A stretch of DNA of 17,008 nucleotides, taken from NCBI GenBank assembly GCA_021413665.1, contig JAIOPW010000083.1, positions 1 to 17,008 on the forward strand. The letters are read 5' to 3'. Source of the DNA: Rhodocyclales bacterium (GTDB lineage: Bacteria; Pseudomonadota; Gammaproteobacteria; Burkholderiales; Rhodocyclaceae). Positions 16,113 to 17,008 of the stretch are shown one piece after another (the first letter of the stretch is position 1; each line of letters starts with the position of its first letter). Position numbers and translations under genes: made by a program. The notes beneath the pieces are model-generated. The model was not told the origin of the DNA. It saw nothing but the letters and a program-made list of their open reading frames with translations, and searched no databases.

Positions 16113-16181
16113 AGTCGCGACTTATGTGTCAATCAGTCGCGGGTTATGCGTAAAAAGTCGCAACTTATGCGTCAACCCACA
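16113..16181 (-). repeat. Right-end array of three outward-facing terminal repeats
   Basis: On the plus strand the copies read AGTCGCGACTTATGTGTCAA (16113-16132), AGTCGCGGGTTATGCGT (16135-16151) and the terminal repeat AGTCGCAACTTATG...AACCCACA (16156-16181). They are reverse complements of the left-end set and more tightly packed, an asymmetry typical of transposon ends with several transposase sites. Confidence 0.85.
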
Positions 16182-16207
16182 TTTTTGGCCGCACCATTTC
16201 GGTTCGC

Positions 16208-17008
16208 TCAGCCGCAGCTTCCCACCGCGCCGCAGGCGGAGCAGAAGTCGCAACCGTCCTTGCGGATCACCGTGTAGTTGCCGCATTCGCCGCACAGCGA
16301 GCCCTGCATGACCTTGACCCCGCCGCTCTTCTGCTCGGGGATCTCAAGGATCCCCATTTCGCGGGTCGGGTAGCCGTTCTCGTCGAGGATGCGCAGCATG
16401 GCGTAGCGATGCATGATCAGGCGCGCGATGTAAGCCACCGTGGAAGGCCAGTTCTGCTGCTTGTTGGAGCCGGGGACGCGGGCCATGAAGTCGCCCAGCG
16501 GCTCGGCGTAGTTCAAGAGCTTCCTCAGCGTCATGCCGATCCAGGCCGGGTCAAGTACGCGCATGTCGAGCGAGAGCAGGCGCGTCAGGCCGTCCAGGGC
16601 GCGCGGGTAGTGGCCGGAGAGCCACACCGAGTAGGGGCGGGTGACGCCGTCGGGCAGGGTGATTTCCTTCAAGCCCAGCACGAACTCTTCGCCCGAGGCC
16701 GGATTCACGACGTCGACCGTCCATGACAGCGTGCCGTCGGTGCCGGTCTTCGGTTCGTCGCGGCTGAACATGCAGTCGATGACGGGCGTGGCTTCCGAGC
16801 CTTCCAGCGCGCCGAGCTTTTCGCAGCGGTAGCGCACCACCTGAGCCAGCGCGGAGACCACGCCGGGGACCAGCTTGCGTTCGCCGTTGGGCGGCAGCGG
16901 CAGTTCGAAGGCGTTGTCGTCCTGGGTCTTGGCCAGGGCGTCGAGCTTGAGCTTGAGCCAGGCCTTGTCGTTGGCGCGCATGTCCATCGACAGGGTCTTG
17001 GCCACGGC
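16208..17008 (-). CDS. Class II (cobalamin-dependent) ribonucleotide reductase, C-terminal part (5' end outside window)
   Basis: The frame is open at the window edge and ends at 16208. It reads 266 residues of the C-terminal region of NrdJ-type reductases: TLSMDMRANDKAWLKLKLDA, LVPGVVSALAQVVRYRCEKL, LPDGVTRPYSVWLSGHYPRA, and a cysteine-rich tail (CGECGNYTVIRKDGCDFCSA, then CGAVGSCG). The tail fits the Zn-binding and redox cysteines of this enzyme, which converts ribonucleotides to deoxyribonucleotides without oxygen dependence. Pseudomonads split this region off as a separate NrdJb subunit; a GTG at 17005 could in principle be such a start, but it lies at the edge, so a single long NrdJ is as likely. 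It converges on the AsmA-like gene; the shared terminator was split by the mobile element. Confidence 0.8.
   Translation of the reverse strand, partial: AVAKTLSMDMRANDKAWLKLKLDALAKTQDDNAFELPLPPNGERKLVPGVVSALAQVVRYRCEKLGALEGSEATPVIDCMFSRDEPKTGTDGTLSWTVDVVNPASGEEFVLGLKEITLPDGVTRPYSVWLSGHYPRALDGLTRLLSLDMRVLDPAWIGMTLRKLLNYAEPLGDFMARVPGSNKQQNWPSTVAYIARLIMHRYAMLRILDENGYPTREMGILEIPEQKSGGVKVMQGSLCGECGNYTVIRKDGCDFCSACGAVGSCG

Larger units (their letters stand above)
9181..16181. mobile_element. Non-autonomous transposon-like element carrying a CBASS-type defence operon
   Basis: The 7001-bp unit has 26-bp terminal inverted repeats, 22 of 26 identical: both begin TGTGGGTT, differ over 4 bases, then share CATAAGTTGCGACT. 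Further copies of the inner motif lie beyond each end in the same outward orientation. A 5-bp TTTTT duplication flanks it and the empty site can be rebuilt. TGT...ACA ends, multiple subterminal transposase-type sites and a 5-bp duplication fit IS21-family (IstA/IstB) and Tn7-like (TnsB) elements, both AAA+-assisted DDE systems. No transposase, integrase or resolvase is seen among its seven genes, so mobility must come in trans. All cargo runs on the minus strand and nearly fills the space between the ends. Assignment to IS21 rather than Tn7 is undecided. Confidence 0.85.

Overview
The window looks like chromosomal DNA of a GC-rich Betaproteobacterium, plausibly Rhodocyclales or Accumulibacter-like. 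That placement is an inference from the mix of ordinary genes (Uup-type ABC-F protein, HDOD protein, CsbD/BON stress genes, small AsmA protein, cobalamin-dependent ribonucleotide reductase) and from codon choice; nothing in the sequence names a genus. The core chromosome occupies 1-9180 and 16187-17008. A 7.0 kb accessory block sits between them.

Left core (1-9180). On the minus strand are the start of a DUF411-type metal-binding protein, a secreted ankyrin-repeat protein overlapping it, and a tRNA-Arg(CCT) gene. On the plus strand follow uup, an HDOD-domain protein, a small unknown protein, an RNase H-like protein, an acidic unknown protein, a GIY-YIG protein and an alpha/beta hydrolase. After a hairpin-rich gap of about 380 bp comes an envelope/stress group: a 49-aa lmo0937-type membrane peptide, a CsbD-like gene and a BON-domain protein. 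The last two appear joined by a deletion that removed the end of CsbD and the expected signal peptide of the BON protein. An AsmA-like protein ends this part.

Accessory element (9181-16181). This 7001-bp unit has TGTGGGTT...AACCCACA ends, outward-facing arrays of a CATAAGTYGCGACT-like repeat (four copies left, three right) and a 5-bp TTTTT target duplication. Removing the element and one TTTTT restores a perfect 14-bp-stem bidirectional terminator between the convergent asmA-like and nrdJ genes, so the borders are well supported. It encodes no recognisable transposase or integrase, so it looks like a non-autonomous, cargo-carrying element moved in trans by an IS21-type (IstA) or Tn7-type (TnsB) transposase.

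The cargo is seven genes in one direction, transcribed right to left: a Cap15-like two-TM/beta-barrel protein, a CD-NTase (cGAS-like) nucleotidyltransferase, a KAP-type P-loop NTPase, an unassigned helical protein, a DEDDh exonuclease-BRCT fusion, an 80-aa protein and a CoiA-like/DUF6035 putative nuclease with a Cys/His cluster. The first two form a plausible minimal type I CBASS anti-phage system: the nucleotidyltransferase makes a cyclic nucleotide that the membrane effector senses. The five downstream genes are not standard CBASS partners. They may be an accessory module or a second defence system sharing the transcript.

Right core (16187-17008) holds the C-terminal part of the class II ribonucleotide reductase, running off the window edge.
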